A program made the translations under genes and the position numbers. From JADJLQ01 sp034439915 (GTDB lineage: Bacteria > Bacteroidota > Bacteroidia > Chitinophagales > Saprospiraceae), in NCBI GenBank assembly GCA_034439915.1, contig JAWXBI010000253.1, forward strand, positions 1 through 14,644: 14,644 nucleotides of DNA. Reading direction: 5' to 3'. Numbering within the stretch: position 1 is the stretch's first letter; each line of letters starts with the position of its first letter. A model generated the notes under the pieces. The model was not told the DNA's origin. It did no database searches and saw only the letters and a list, made by a program, of their open reading frames with translations. Positions 1 through 7,138 of the stretch are shown here, piece after piece.

Positions 1-67
1 ATTTTTAACAGGTTGAATAATAATCTACACTTAACACAGGGTTCATGCTGGCTTAATATTGGAGGTC

Positions 68-75
68 TACTTTTG
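68..75 (+). promoter_or_regulatory. Bacteroidetes-type -7 element (TACTTTTG) for the receptor gene
   Basis: TACTTTTG matches the Bacteroidetes sigma-A -7 consensus TAnnTTTG and lies 20 bases before the receptor ATG. No good TTG is found at the usual 19-21 base spacing; an ATG at 45-47 sits at the right place but differs by one base. Transcription would start near 80, giving a short leader. The element is seen; its activity is inferred. Confidence 0.5.
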
Positions 76-95
76 CGCTGTAATTAAGGGGAAAA

Positions 96-2882
96 ATGAA
101 ACAAACTGCACAAATTCTATTCATCCTGCTTTTAGGCTTTTTACAAGCCTGGGGACAAACGGGTACCATCCAGGGTATCATTCAGGATCAAAAACTTATC
201 GAACCATTAATCGGTGCTACAGTAAAAATTATAGGGACTGAACTCGGATCAGCGACTGACGTCGATGGTTTTTTCTCCATTGAGAGGGTTCCAGTAGGTG
301 AGTATTCAATTCAAATTTCGTATGTATCCTTTCGAACGGAGACCTTGACCGGGATTAAAGTCGAATCGGATAAAATCACCCAGATTAAATTCGACATGGT
401 CGAAGAATCCGCCACTTTGGAAGAAGTAGTCGTTACCGCAGAAAGAGTTCGCACCAGCGAGGTAGCCATTCTCTCAGAAATTAAGGCGTCCATGCAAGTG
501 GTGAGTGGGATCTCTGAACAACAAATCAAAAAATCAATGGATGGTAATGCAGCGCAAATTGTGCGCAGGGTACCCGGAATAACTATTGTCGCTGACCGTT
601 TTATCAATATCCGGGGTCTAAATGCGCGATACAACAATGTGATGTTGCACAACGCTTTTACTCCATCCATGGAGACCGATGTCAAATCGTTTGCATTTGA
701 CATTATCCCTGCCGGACAAATTGAGCGGTTATTGGTGTTTAAAAGTCCTTCCGCCGATTTACCCGGTGAATTTGCCGGAGGTTTGGTCAAGATATTTACA
801 AAAGGTATCCCGGATCAAAATGGTTTAACCGTTGAGTATAGTGCGGGATTTCGTCAGGGGACCACATTTCAGGATTTTTATCAACCAGCAAACGGAAAGT
901 GGCACTGGACAGGATTTAACAATGGTCAGGCAGACCTGCCGAAAAACTTTCCCGCCTCCATTAACCAGGTAATTAACAATCCCATACAGTTGGAACTGGC
1001 CGGTAAATCATTAAAAAATAATTGGGTGGCCTTTCCTTCAGTGGCTGTACCAGATCAAAAAATCAACTTAACAAATAGCTTACGTACCCATTTGGGCACG
1101 GTTCAAATTGGTAATATAACTTCAATAACCTATCAGGATTCAAAGCAATTAAACGAAATATCCCGGGGAGATTATAATGAACAAAATAATGGCATCGAAT
1201 CCAGGATTTACAATTACCAGGATGCACAATACAACAGGAACCTCCGGGTAGGATTGCTGCACAATTGGGGTTTCAGGTTTTCCAATGACCATAAATTGGA
1301 TTGGAAAAATTTATTTAATCAAAGCAGTACCGGAAGTTATGTAGCCCGGTCGGGTAAAAACTTTGAATCCAATTATATTCCCAACAGCCATTCTTTTGAT
1401 CAGGTATATAAGAACATCCTATCCAGCCAATTGGTGGGCAGTCATAAATTTAATAACAGCGCAACTATCGTGGATTGGACTGCTGGGTTTAACCGGGCAA
1501 CCCGCAACCAACCCGATTACCGCAGATACCGATCAGATTTTGATGAATCGACGGGGCTTTCTTCCCTCTATGTACCTTTCGGAGCCGCCCAGGCTTTCTT
1601 TCTGGGCAGGTTTTCATCGAAAATGCTTGAACAGACCTATTCCGGGAACCTTAATATCACCCAGAAATTTAAAGAGCTAGACTTTAAAATCGGTGGGGCT
1701 ATTGAAGATAAAAACAGGGACTTTGACGCCAGAAATCTGGGATATGTCAGAGGAAATGCTTTTTCTTTTGATAATGATTTGATCAATGGTGATATCACGG
1801 AATTATTTAATCATATTGATAACCGGACAGGTATTAAAATAGATGAGCAAACCAATCCCAGCGATTCTTACAAATCTTCTAATAAATTATACGCCGGTTA
1901 CCTGACGATATTGACCCCGCTGGGCAATAAACTGTCTTTGTCCGCAGGGGCTCGGTTGGAACACAATAACCAATCGTTAGAAAGCGCTCAGATCGGAGGC
2001 GCACCTATTTCCTTAAGTTATCCAATTACCAAATTGCTTCCTTCCGCTACCATGGCTTATAATTTTACCCATAAAGCCCTGGTTAAAGCCTCTTACGGAA
2101 TCACCTTAAACCGGCCTGAGTTCAGGGAATTGGCTCCATTTGCTTATTATGACTTTGATTATAATTATGTCTATAAAGGGTCACCCCTCAAAACGGCCAT
2201 CGTGCAAAATTTTGACGTCCGCTTTGAATATTATCCGACTCCATTCGAAGTATTGAATGTGGCTTTATTTTACAAAAATTTTAAAGACCCTATCGAATCC
2301 CTGGTAGTGCCGGGTTCTGGATCCGGGGGAGCAAAGACCTTTACGTTTGCTAATGCCGAAAGGAGTATCAATTATGGCATTGAAGTAGAAATCAAAAAAT
2401 CATTGGCCAGCCTTACCGGCTTAGATTTTATTGGCCGGTTCAGCACCTTGTTTAATGCTTCTTTGATACGTTCGGAAGTGACCTTAGGAGATGGTATCAG
2501 TGATGGCCAGTCTGATCACCGCCCATTACAGGGCCAGTCACCTTTCATTGTGAATGCAGGTTTAAACTACAACGATGCTCACCGGGGTTTACAGGTCAAT
2601 GTCCTATACAACGTAATTGGCAAAAGGATTTTCGCGGTCGGTTTCCAGGGGTATCCGGATCTCTATGAAATGCCAAGAAATGTATTAGACCTGGTCATCA
2701 CCAAGGAATTGGGTAATAAAATCATATTTAAAGCAGGCGTATCAGACCTATTAAACCAACCAGGCCGTATACTCCAAGACGGAAACGAAGACGGCAAGTG
2801 GTCACCGGAAAATGACCAGGTCATTCAACAATTTGCCCCCGGCAGACTGGTTCAGATAGGGGTCACTTATAAAATCTATTAA
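96..2882 (+). CDS. TonB-dependent outer membrane receptor with carboxypeptidase-regulatory-like N-terminal domain
   Basis: This 928-residue protein is a predicted outer-membrane importer driven by TonB. Residues 1-20 are a signal peptide ending AWGQ. Residues about 22-105 form a CarboxypepD_reg-like beta-sandwich (DVDGFFSIERVPVGEYSI region). LEEVVVTAERV at 108-118 is a possible TonB-box region. The plug follows at about 135-236, with RRVPGITIV, FINIRGLNARYNNVML and DLPGEFAGGLVKIFTK. The remaining ~690 residues are a barrel ending in the aromatic YKIY. The RVPG, IRGL and LPGEFAGG motifs point to the general receptor group rather than classical SusC. The start is set by the signal peptide and the -7 element 20 bases upstream. 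The next gene begins 26 bases downstream on the same strand and encodes a lipoprotein, so the two are probably one transcript. The substrate cannot be read from sequence. Confidence 0.93.
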   Translation: MKQTAQILFILLLGFLQAWGQTGTIQGIIQDQKLIEPLIGATVKIIGTELGSATDVDGFFSIERVPVGEYSIQISYVSFRTETLTGIKVESDKITQIKFDMVEESATLEEVVVTAERVRTSEVAILSEIKASMQVVSGISEQQIKKSMDGNAAQIVRRVPGITIVADRFINIRGLNARYNNVMLHNAFTPSMETDVKSFAFDIIPAGQIERLLVFKSPSADLPGEFAGGLVKIFTKGIPDQNGLTVEYSAGFRQGTTFQDFYQPANGKWHWTGFNNGQADLPKNFPASINQVINNPIQLELAGKSLKNNWVAFPSVAVPDQKINLTNSLRTHLGTVQIGNITSITYQDSKQLNEISRGDYNEQNNGIESRIYNYQDAQYNRNLRVGLLHNWGFRFSNDHKLDWKNLFNQSSTGSYVARSGKNFESNYIPNSHSFDQVYKNILSSQLVGSHKFNNSATIVDWTAGFNRATRNQPDYRRYRSDFDESTGLSSLYVPFGAAQAFFLGRFSSKMLEQTYSGNLNITQKFKELDFKIGGAIEDKNRDFDARNLGYVRGNAFSFDNDLINGDITELFNHIDNRTGIKIDEQTNPSDSYKSSNKLYAGYLTILTPLGNKLSLSAGARLEHNNQSLESAQIGGAPISLSYPITKLLPSATMAYNFTHKALVKASYGITLNRPEFRELAPFAYYDFDYNYVYKGSPLKTAIVQNFDVRFEYYPTPFEVLNVALFYKNFKDPIESLVVPGSGSGGAKTFTFANAERSINYGIEVEIKKSLASLTGLDFIGRFSTLFNASLIRSEVTLGDGISDGQSDHRPLQGQSPFIVNAGLNYNDAHRGLQVNVLYNVIGKRIFAVGFQGYPDLYEMPRNVLDLVITKELGNKIIFKAGVSDLLNQPGRILQDGNEDGKWSPENDQVIQQFAPGRLVQIGVTYKIY

Positions 2883-2908
2883 TCTATTAATTGAAAAATC
2901 TAATAACT

Positions 2909-4666
2909 ATGAAAATCAATCTAAAAAATTTGTACACCCTGACAGCTTGCCTGCTGATCTTCAGTTGGTTAACGGTCAATACTTCGTGTAAAAAAGAAGA
3001 TGAAATTTTTGGAGCACCGACTTTGACTATTGGAGCTTCGGCATCAGGCTTAGCCGGAGCGGTAATGACCATTACAGCGAGCCTCAAATCAGACAATGGC
3101 CTGAAATCTCTTCAGGTGCTAAAAAATGGGGCGGAATTCGATTCTAAAACATATCCAGTAGGAGTCAAAGCAGATGAATATTCAAAAACATATACCATCG
3201 AAAACCTGCCAGCAGGCTCCATCGTAAATTTTACTTTCGTGGTAAATGATTATGCCAACCTGACTACTTTGGGCGGTCCACAGATCATTACTGTTTCAGC
3301 CATTCCTGTCAAACAAACGGTCGATGTGATGGGCAACCTGGAAGGAAATATCACCTGGACTAAAGATAAAATTTATAGACTTAAAGGATTTGTTCGTATA
3401 GGAGAAGATAAAACCAAAGATGGCGTACCCACCAAAACGGGAACGCTTACTATTCAACCCGGGACAGTAGTGATCGGGGAACGTGCCACGAAAGGCACTC
3501 TGATCGTACATCGTGGAAGTAAAATAATAGCCGAAGGTACTTTGGCAGAGCCCATTATATTGACTTCAGAGCGTGCAATTGGTGAACGCGAACCAGGTGA
3601 TTGGGGTGGTGTGGTCATTTGCGGAAAAGCAAAAAATAACTTACCAGGTGGTACTGGTGAATTGGAAGGCCAGTATGGTGCATTTCACGGAGGCACCGAC
3701 GATGACGATAATTCCGGGGTTCTTAAATATGTAAGAATTGAATATGCGGGCATACCGATAAATCCTAATCAGGAAGTAAATTCCCTGACTATGGGCTCCG
3801 TAGGCAGAGGCACCAAAATTGAATATGTACAGTGTTCTTACGGCTTAGATGATTCATTCGAGTGGTTTGGAGGTACGGTAAACGGAAAATACCTGATCGC
3901 TTTCCGGGGATTGGACGATGATTTCGATGTGGACAATGGCTTCACCGGGAATGTACAATTTGCCGTGGGTTTGCGCGGTGCTACCCAGGCTGACCAATCC
4001 GGTTCCAATGGATTTGAGGTAGACAATGATGGCAGCGGTAGTTCATCTGCTCCCTTTACGGCACCTTATTTTTCCAATGTCAGTATTATTGGGGCCAAAG
4101 CTACCAATGCGACTTCCATCAGTCCGCAATACCAAAATGGTATGCACCTCCGACGGAACTCAAAAATCAAAATATATAATACAGTGATTACAGGTTATCC
4201 CAATGGTATATTTATCGATGGTTCCACGACCAGTGCAAATGCTTTGAGTGGGGATCTCGTTTTAAAAAACATTATCGTTGCTGGTGTAGATGGATGGGGC
4301 GACAATGGTTTTGGTAACGGAACTTCGGTAAACCCAAGAGGATTTGCCATCCGGGATATCAGCACAGCCTCACCGCCTGCTGATCTTAAAATCGGTGATA
4401 AGAAACCTTCCGAATGGTTTTTAGCTATTACAGGGAACAAAATATTATTGATCAATAGCAAGACTGGTCTCAACGCAGATCTTTATAGTGCCAAACCTAC
4501 ACTAGTATTGACCACAGGACTGTCAGACGGTATTGAAAAAGGCGGTAGTGCCGAGGGTTTACCAACTTATTTTGAAAGCACAGATTTTATTGGGGCTTTT
4601 AAATCCACCAACTGGACTGCTGGTTGGGCTGAGTTTAATCCAGGTGCAAAAGATTACGCCAAATAA
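2909..4666 (+). CDS. Predicted surface lipoprotein, beta-helix-like, partner of the TonB receptor
   Basis: The 585-residue protein has a lipoprotein signal peptide (TACLLIFSWLTVNTSC), with Cys27 as the probable lipidated residue. An in-frame TTG at 2891 would add six residues, but the ATG at 2909 places the signal peptide correctly. Residues about 35-125 look like an Ig- or cadherin-like domain. From about residue 135 the repeated LTIQPGTVVIG, GTLIVHRGSKIIAEGT and PIILTS strands suggest a right-handed beta-helix or similar solenoid. Acidic stretches at 264-267 (DDDD), 336-342 (DDDFDVD) and 370-374 (EVDND) are candidate calcium sites. From memory it resembles a widespread Bacteroidetes family beside TonB receptors, usually left hypothetical. 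It follows the receptor by 26 bases. It is not SusD-like, and no T9SS sorting domain is visible at its C-terminus. The function is inferred from context only. Confidence 0.85.
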   Translation: MKINLKNLYTLTACLLIFSWLTVNTSCKKEDEIFGAPTLTIGASASGLAGAVMTITASLKSDNGLKSLQVLKNGAEFDSKTYPVGVKADEYSKTYTIENLPAGSIVNFTFVVNDYANLTTLGGPQIITVSAIPVKQTVDVMGNLEGNITWTKDKIYRLKGFVRIGEDKTKDGVPTKTGTLTIQPGTVVIGERATKGTLIVHRGSKIIAEGTLAEPIILTSERAIGEREPGDWGGVVICGKAKNNLPGGTGELEGQYGAFHGGTDDDDNSGVLKYVRIEYAGIPINPNQEVNSLTMGSVGRGTKIEYVQCSYGLDDSFEWFGGTVNGKYLIAFRGLDDDFDVDNGFTGNVQFAVGLRGATQADQSGSNGFEVDNDGSGSSSAPFTAPYFSNVSIIGAKATNATSISPQYQNGMHLRRNSKIKIYNTVITGYPNGIFIDGSTTSANALSGDLVLKNIIVAGVDGWGDNGFGNGTSVNPRGFAIRDISTASPPADLKIGDKKPSEWFLAITGNKILLINSKTGLNADLYSAKPTLVLTTGLSDGIEKGGSAEGLPTYFESTDFIGAFKSTNWTAGWAEFNPGAKDYAK

Positions 4667-4750
4667 CAATCCAAGTCTATTATTCTAAACCATTTAACTA
4701 CTCCCCAGCGAAAAATAAAATTACAGTTTGTTTCACACTTAATTAAGTGG

Positions 4751-4782
4751 AAGGTCTCCAGGTCAGGGAGGCCTTTTTTTTT
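4751..4782 (+). terminator. Intrinsic terminator of the receptor-lipoprotein operon
   Basis: AAGGTCTCC at 4751-4759 pairs with GGAGGCCTT at 4767-4775 (nine pairs, one of them G-U) around a 7-base loop, and a run of nine T follows at 4774-4782. It lies 85 bases after the lipoprotein stop codon. Confidence 0.85.
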
Positions 4783-4786
4783 GCCT

Positions 4787-4798
4787 ATTGGTAAATCA
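4787..4798 (+). repeat. 12-bp direct repeat, left copy (ATTGGTAAATCA)
   Basis: ATTGGTAAATCA recurs exactly at 5332-5343. The two copies enclose 533 bases of non-coding sequence. The core GTAAATCA also occurs inverted at 5201-5208 and 5307-5314. It may be a target-site duplication or a recurrent motif. Confidence 0.7.
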
Positions 4799-4961
4799 TT
4801 GTCGGTTAGCTAATCGGTTTTTAATTAGGGCCTACAGATTAAGAGCTAACATTTTGATTTTGAAAAGTATATCATAAAAAAACTTAATACTTGTGTAAAC
4901 AAATTTGATAAATTCTTGCAAAATCCGTGCATCTGCCCCCGCTCGTTCCTCGCTGTCTCCA

Positions 4962-4987
4962 TCCCGTTTTGACGGGACGAAACGGGA
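4962..4987. repeat. Inverted repeat TCCCGTTT / AAACGGGA
   Basis: TCCCGTTT at 4962-4969 is the exact reverse complement of AAACGGGA at 4980-4987, with a 10-base loop. An alternative smaller stem pairs CCCGT (4963-4967) with ACGGG (4972-4976), so two hairpins compete here. No T-run follows directly, so it does not look like an intrinsic terminator. Confidence 0.65.
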
Positions 4988-5112
4988 CTGGGGAACCCTC
5001 TTTTTGGCCTTAGTGCCTTATTTCATCGATTCGAAGCATCGGATTGAATTTTGCTTCATTAAAATATGCAGTTATCTATTCAATCAGCCGGGCCATCAAG
5101 AGTTTGGTTCCC

Positions 5113-5169
5113 AATCCCGACCTTGCACCGTCTCTAAAATTTTATTGCAACTATCATCCGGTCGGGATT
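5113..5169. repeat. 10-bp inverted repeat AATCCCGACC / GGTCGGGATT
   Basis: AATCCCGACC (5113-5122) and GGTCGGGATT (5160-5169) are perfect reverse complements separated by 37 bases. With one bulged base the match extends to CCC (5110-5112) pairing with GGG (5171-5173). Confidence 0.7.
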
Positions 5170-5232
5170 TGGGTCAGGGCAAAGGCATTGCAATTCACTT
5201 TGATTTACCTATTCAGCACCCCCTAATTAACA

Positions 5233-5303
5233 AGACCTGGAAGCCCGCCTGGCTGGCGGACAGGGTTTCCCACAGGAATAACTATTATAAAGCTTCCAGG
5301 TCT
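5233..5303. repeat. 12-bp inverted repeat AGACCTGGAAGC / GCTTCCAGGTCT with inner hairpin
   Basis: AGACCTGGAAGC (5233-5244) and GCTTCCAGGTCT (5292-5303) are perfect reverse complements. A smaller hairpin, CCGCC-TGGCT-GGCGG, occupies 5245-5259 directly inside the left arm. This is the strongest structure of the region. Confidence 0.75.
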
Positions 5304-5362
5304 CGTTGATTTACTTATCTAAAAGATATTGATTGGTAAATCAGTTTTATTAATTCCTGTGG
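5270..5362. repeat. 10-bp inverted repeat CCACAGGAAT / ATTCCTGTGG
   Basis: CCACAGGAAT (5270-5279) is the exact reverse complement of ATTCCTGTGG (5353-5362). It is interleaved with the 12-bp pair at 5233-5303, so both stems could form together only as a pseudoknot. The right arm also lies in a local hairpin, ATTCC-TGT-GGAAT (5353-5365). Confidence 0.65.
5332..5343 (+). repeat. 12-bp direct repeat, right copy (ATTGGTAAATCA)
   Basis: Exact copy of 4787-4798. Its GTAAATCA core also forms an inverted pair with TGATTTAC at 5307-5314. Confidence 0.7.
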
Positions 5363-5397
5363 AATAATCAGGATTGGAATAGGGCATTAGAAAGCAG

Positions 5398-6570
5398 TTA
5401 ATTGACATTACCTACTTTAACGACTTCTATGACCATACCTGCACTTCCCAAATTCCTGATTTCGTTATAGGGAATGAGATTCACCAGAGTTCGGATAAAA
5501 TGATTTTGATTTTCCCATGCGAAATGCACAGAAGGGGCCTTCGGCAGTTTATCATATAGGCCTAGGATCAATTTTTTTAATTCCACCAGGTCAATCGCAT
5601 TAATATCTCCGCTCAGGTCTACATCTGCCGCAAGTAATTGTCGATAATGTGAAAAAGGCAATATCCCGAGGATGTGTTTTTGGATCAGCACCAGGTCGAC
5701 TGCAGATACTCCTGTAATGAAATCCAGGTGATAATCTATAGTCAGACGGATTTCATTAGTCGCTTTCCCGGAATCCAGGATGAAAAGTTTAAAATTTCCT
5801 CCAATATCGGTGCTGAAGGTATACGGTTTGGAGTTCCAGGTCAGGGTAAAGGGTACGAGGCCGAGGCCAGCATCGTTGCTTACCAACCGACCGAAAAATT
5901 TTACCGTATCAATTTTTGGAATTTTAATGGAATCTACCGGCACTTTGATGGTGTCTACAGGTGGTTTGGGTTTCATCGTATCTATAGGAGGTTTCAGCGT
6001 GTCCACCGGGGGTTTGGTCACTATGGTATCAACCGGTGGAATGACGATTGTCCGCAATGCCTGAGCTAGTGCAGTATCCAATAGCGCAATGGTTTCATTT
6101 CTGTTTGACCCCCTGGGATCAAAATTTACACTTCCATCTGGTTTTATAACGACAAAGGTTGGAGTTCCAAAAAAGGGACCATAAAAATTATCCGAATAAA
6201 GTGCAGCTGCCTGGACACTGCCACCGTCGTTACTCACGGAAGGGAAGGGGAGATCATATTTTAATTTATAACCAGTCACCCCGGAATTATTGTCCCAGGC
6301 TTTGTTACTCAGTTCAATAAACTCTACTCCTTGAATACCACGGCCATATTTTTTATATAACTGGCTGATTTGGGGGGCAATTTCATTACAAGGCGGGCAA
6401 TCCACAAAGAATATTTTTAACAGGACGACTTTCCCTCTATTTAAATAGTCCTTATAGAGTTCAATTGATCGCAGGTCAGTTGTCGTTACTTTAAAATCCC
6501 TTGCTTTTTTTTGTGCCTCCAGGTTATAGAATATTGCGGCTATGAAGAGAAGAGTACATATTAGTTTCAT
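5398..6570 (-). CDS. Secreted thioredoxin-like protein fused to a dockerin-like module
   Basis: This 390-residue exported protein starts at the ATG at 6570, which begins a clean signal peptide (MKLICTLLFIAAIFYNLEAQ); an ATG at 6603 adds 11 residues that spoil it. Residues about 22-172 are a thioredoxin/AhpC-TSA-like fold with the redox pair C58-P-P-C61 and a probable cis-Pro at 137 (FFGTPTFVV). Residues 177-222 are a linker of degenerate PPVDT units. A beta domain follows at about 223-284. A dockerin-like pair of helices occupies about 285-339 (SAVDLVLIQKHILGI, then DVDLSGDINAIDLVELKKL). The second copy keeps a calcium-loop pattern at D316, D318, S320, D322 and D327; the first is degenerate. 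The protein stops at VKVGNVN, where relatives I recall continue into a T9SS sorting domain, and it has none. The gene upstream encodes just such a domain, 63 bases away. Probable role: extracytoplasmic disulfide chemistry. Confidence 0.85.
   Translation of the reverse strand: MKLICTLLFIAAIFYNLEAQKKARDFKVTTTDLRSIELYKDYLNRGKVVLLKIFFVDCPPCNEIAPQISQLYKKYGRGIQGVEFIELSNKAWDNNSGVTGYKLKYDLPFPSVSNDGGSVQAAALYSDNFYGPFFGTPTFVVIKPDGSVNFDPRGSNRNETIALLDTALAQALRTIVIPPVDTIVTKPPVDTLKPPIDTMKPKPPVDTIKVPVDSIKIPKIDTVKFFGRLVSNDAGLGLVPFTLTWNSKPYTFSTDIGGNFKLFILDSGKATNEIRLTIDYHLDFITGVSAVDLVLIQKHILGILPFSHYRQLLAADVDLSGDINAIDLVELKKLILGLYDKLPKAPSVHFAWENQNHFIRTLVNLIPYNEIRNLGSAGMVIEVVKVGNVN
5905..6042 (-). repeat. Degenerate PPVDT-type coding repeat (linker)
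   Basis: About six units of the form P-P/V-[VI]-D-[TS] with short spacers are encoded here: PPVDT, PPVDT, PPIDT, PPVDT, VPVDS and PKIDT. It joins the thioredoxin-like and C-terminal parts of the protein. Such Pro/Thr-rich linkers are usually extended and may be O-glycosylated in Bacteroidetes at D-S/T sites, though that is inference. The DNA repeats are imperfect. Confidence 0.75.
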
Positions 6571-6572
6571 AG

Positions 6573-6591
6573 AAGCTTGATTTACAAGCTT
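6573..6591 (-). promoter_or_regulatory. Leader hairpin directly before the thioredoxin-dockerin start
   Basis: AAGCTTG (6573-6579) and CAAGCTT (6585-6591) are perfect reverse complements around a 5-base loop and end two bases before the ATG at 6570. If that start is right, the hairpin covers the region where ribosomes bind and could limit translation. The structure is seen; the regulation is inferred. Confidence 0.4.
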
Positions 6592-6624
6592 TAAAATTAA
6601 CATAATTCATGCCAAAAGTCAATT

Positions 6625-6640
6625 GACCTGTTATCAGGTC
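6625..6640 (-). other. Hairpin over the stop codon of the sorting-domain gene
   Basis: GACCTG-TTAT-CAGGTC is a perfect 6-bp stem with a 4-base loop. It spans the TGA (6634-6636) of the upstream gene in the two-gene unit. It is followed on the minus strand by AATTGACTTTT, only a weak T-run, so it may be a leaky terminator or an RNA-processing barrier between the genes. Confidence 0.4.
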
Positions 6641-6999
6641 CTGTTGCTCACTGCTAGCCGGATGGTTTTTACGATTTCTCCATCTACGGTCAACCGAAGA
6701 AAATAAGTACCTTTTTCGAGTTGATCAGCGTTAAATTGCATGTTTTGGTTTCCTGCCGTCATGGTTTGACGGATAAGCTCTCTGACCTCAGCCCCCAAAA
6801 TATTGAGAAGGGAAACCCTGACCTGCGCATTTCTGATTAATTTAAACTCCAGAGTGCCCCGGCTTACGACCGGATTAGGATATACTTTCAGCGTGGTATA
6901 GGTGACTTCGAAAGGAGCATTGTTGGTTTTTGCTTCAAATACCTGAGACCAACTCAAACTATAAAGCAACAATAAAATAAGTGTATATTTCAATCTCAT
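6634..6999 (-). CDS. Stand-alone T9SS type A sorting domain protein
   Basis: This 121-residue protein is a signal peptide (MRLKYTLILLLLYSLSWSQ), a spacer of only about 18 residues, and one type A T9SS C-terminal domain. The domain motifs are complete: LKVYPNPV (37-44), VSLLNILGAEVREL (62-75), LEKGTYFLRLTVDGE (94-108) and the final KTIRLAV (111-117). In known T9SS cargo this domain comes after a large secreted part and is removed or linked to lipopolysaccharide at the surface; here there is no cargo. The gene has its own -7 element (7020-7027) and is followed, 63 bases on, by the thioredoxin-dockerin gene, which lacks such a domain. It could be a small surface protein, a remnant of a split gene, or a decoy for the export machinery. 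Confidence 0.85.
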   Translation of the reverse strand: MRLKYTLILLLLYSLSWSQVFEAKTNNAPFEVTYTTLKVYPNPVVSRGTLEFKLIRNAQVRVSLLNILGAEVRELIRQTMTAGNQNMQFNADQLEKGTYFLRLTVDGEIVKTIRLAVSNRT

Positions 7000-7019
7000 G
7001 GGCTTCGAATTCGTAGAAT

Positions 7020-7027
7020 CAAAATTA
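7020..7027 (-). promoter_or_regulatory. -7 element (TAATTTTG) for the sorting-domain gene
   Basis: On the minus strand TAATTTTG matches TAnnTTTG exactly, 20 bases before the ATG at 6999. No clear TTG is seen at the -33 position. Together with the element at 7073-7080 it makes the 139-base gap a divergent promoter region. Confidence 0.45.
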
Positions 7028-7072
7028 TGACCAAAGCCTATTGATAACTATGAACGATATCTTAAGACCGGT

Positions 7073-7080
7073 TAATTTTG
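7073..7080 (+). promoter_or_regulatory. -7 element (TAATTTTG) for lipB
   Basis: TAATTTTG matches TAnnTTTG. An ATG at 7050-7052, 20 bases upstream, sits where TTG is expected and differs by one base. The leader to the lipB ATG at 7139 would be about 50 bases. Confidence 0.4.
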
Positions 7081-7138
7081 CGTTAAATAAAATTTGAACA
7101 AAATAAATCGGAAAAACATTTTTCTGTAGAAACGCTGC

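Larger units (their letters stand above)
4783..5397. other. Gene-free, palindrome-rich intergenic region
   Basis: No convincing gene lies in these 615 bases. An open frame at 4905-5309 runs through the palindromes and has a low-complexity, unfamiliar product without a signal peptide or motif. The stretch holds at least four inverted-repeat pairs and a 12-base direct repeat near its two ends, listed separately. Local GC varies, with GC-rich islands (4930-5000, 5090-5180, 5240-5265) in AT-rich sequence. It could be a decayed or non-autonomous mobile element, a set of intergenic palindromic repeats, or a structured RNA. The repeats are seen; the interpretation is open. Confidence 0.6.

Noticed and set aside
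311..790. Long minus-strand open frame inside the receptor gene
   Set aside because: It is fully antisense to the signal peptide, plug and regulatory domain of a clear receptor gene. Its product has no recognisable features.
4905..5309. 134-codon open frame in the intergenic region
   Set aside because: It runs across the inverted repeats, has no motif, signal peptide or recognisable composition, and no good start signal. The palindromic DNA explains the open frame better than a gene does.
5353..5380. Terminator for the minus-strand thioredoxin-dockerin gene (ATTCC-TGT-GGAAT hairpin)
   Set aside because: The stem is only five pairs and is followed on the minus strand by an A-rich rather than a T-rich run, so it does not fit an intrinsic terminator.
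5319..5387. 22-codon minus-strand frame after the thioredoxin-dockerin stop, containing YSNPD, as a possible frameshifted sorting domain
   Set aside because: YSNPD only faintly recalls the YPNP motif, the frame stops after 22 codons, and none of the later sorting-domain motifs follow. A true domain needs about 70-80 residues.
5905..6042. Possible CRISPR or intergenic tandem repeat
   Set aside because: The repetition is in frame and encodes the PPVDT linker. Units are short and degenerate, and there are no spacers of constant length.
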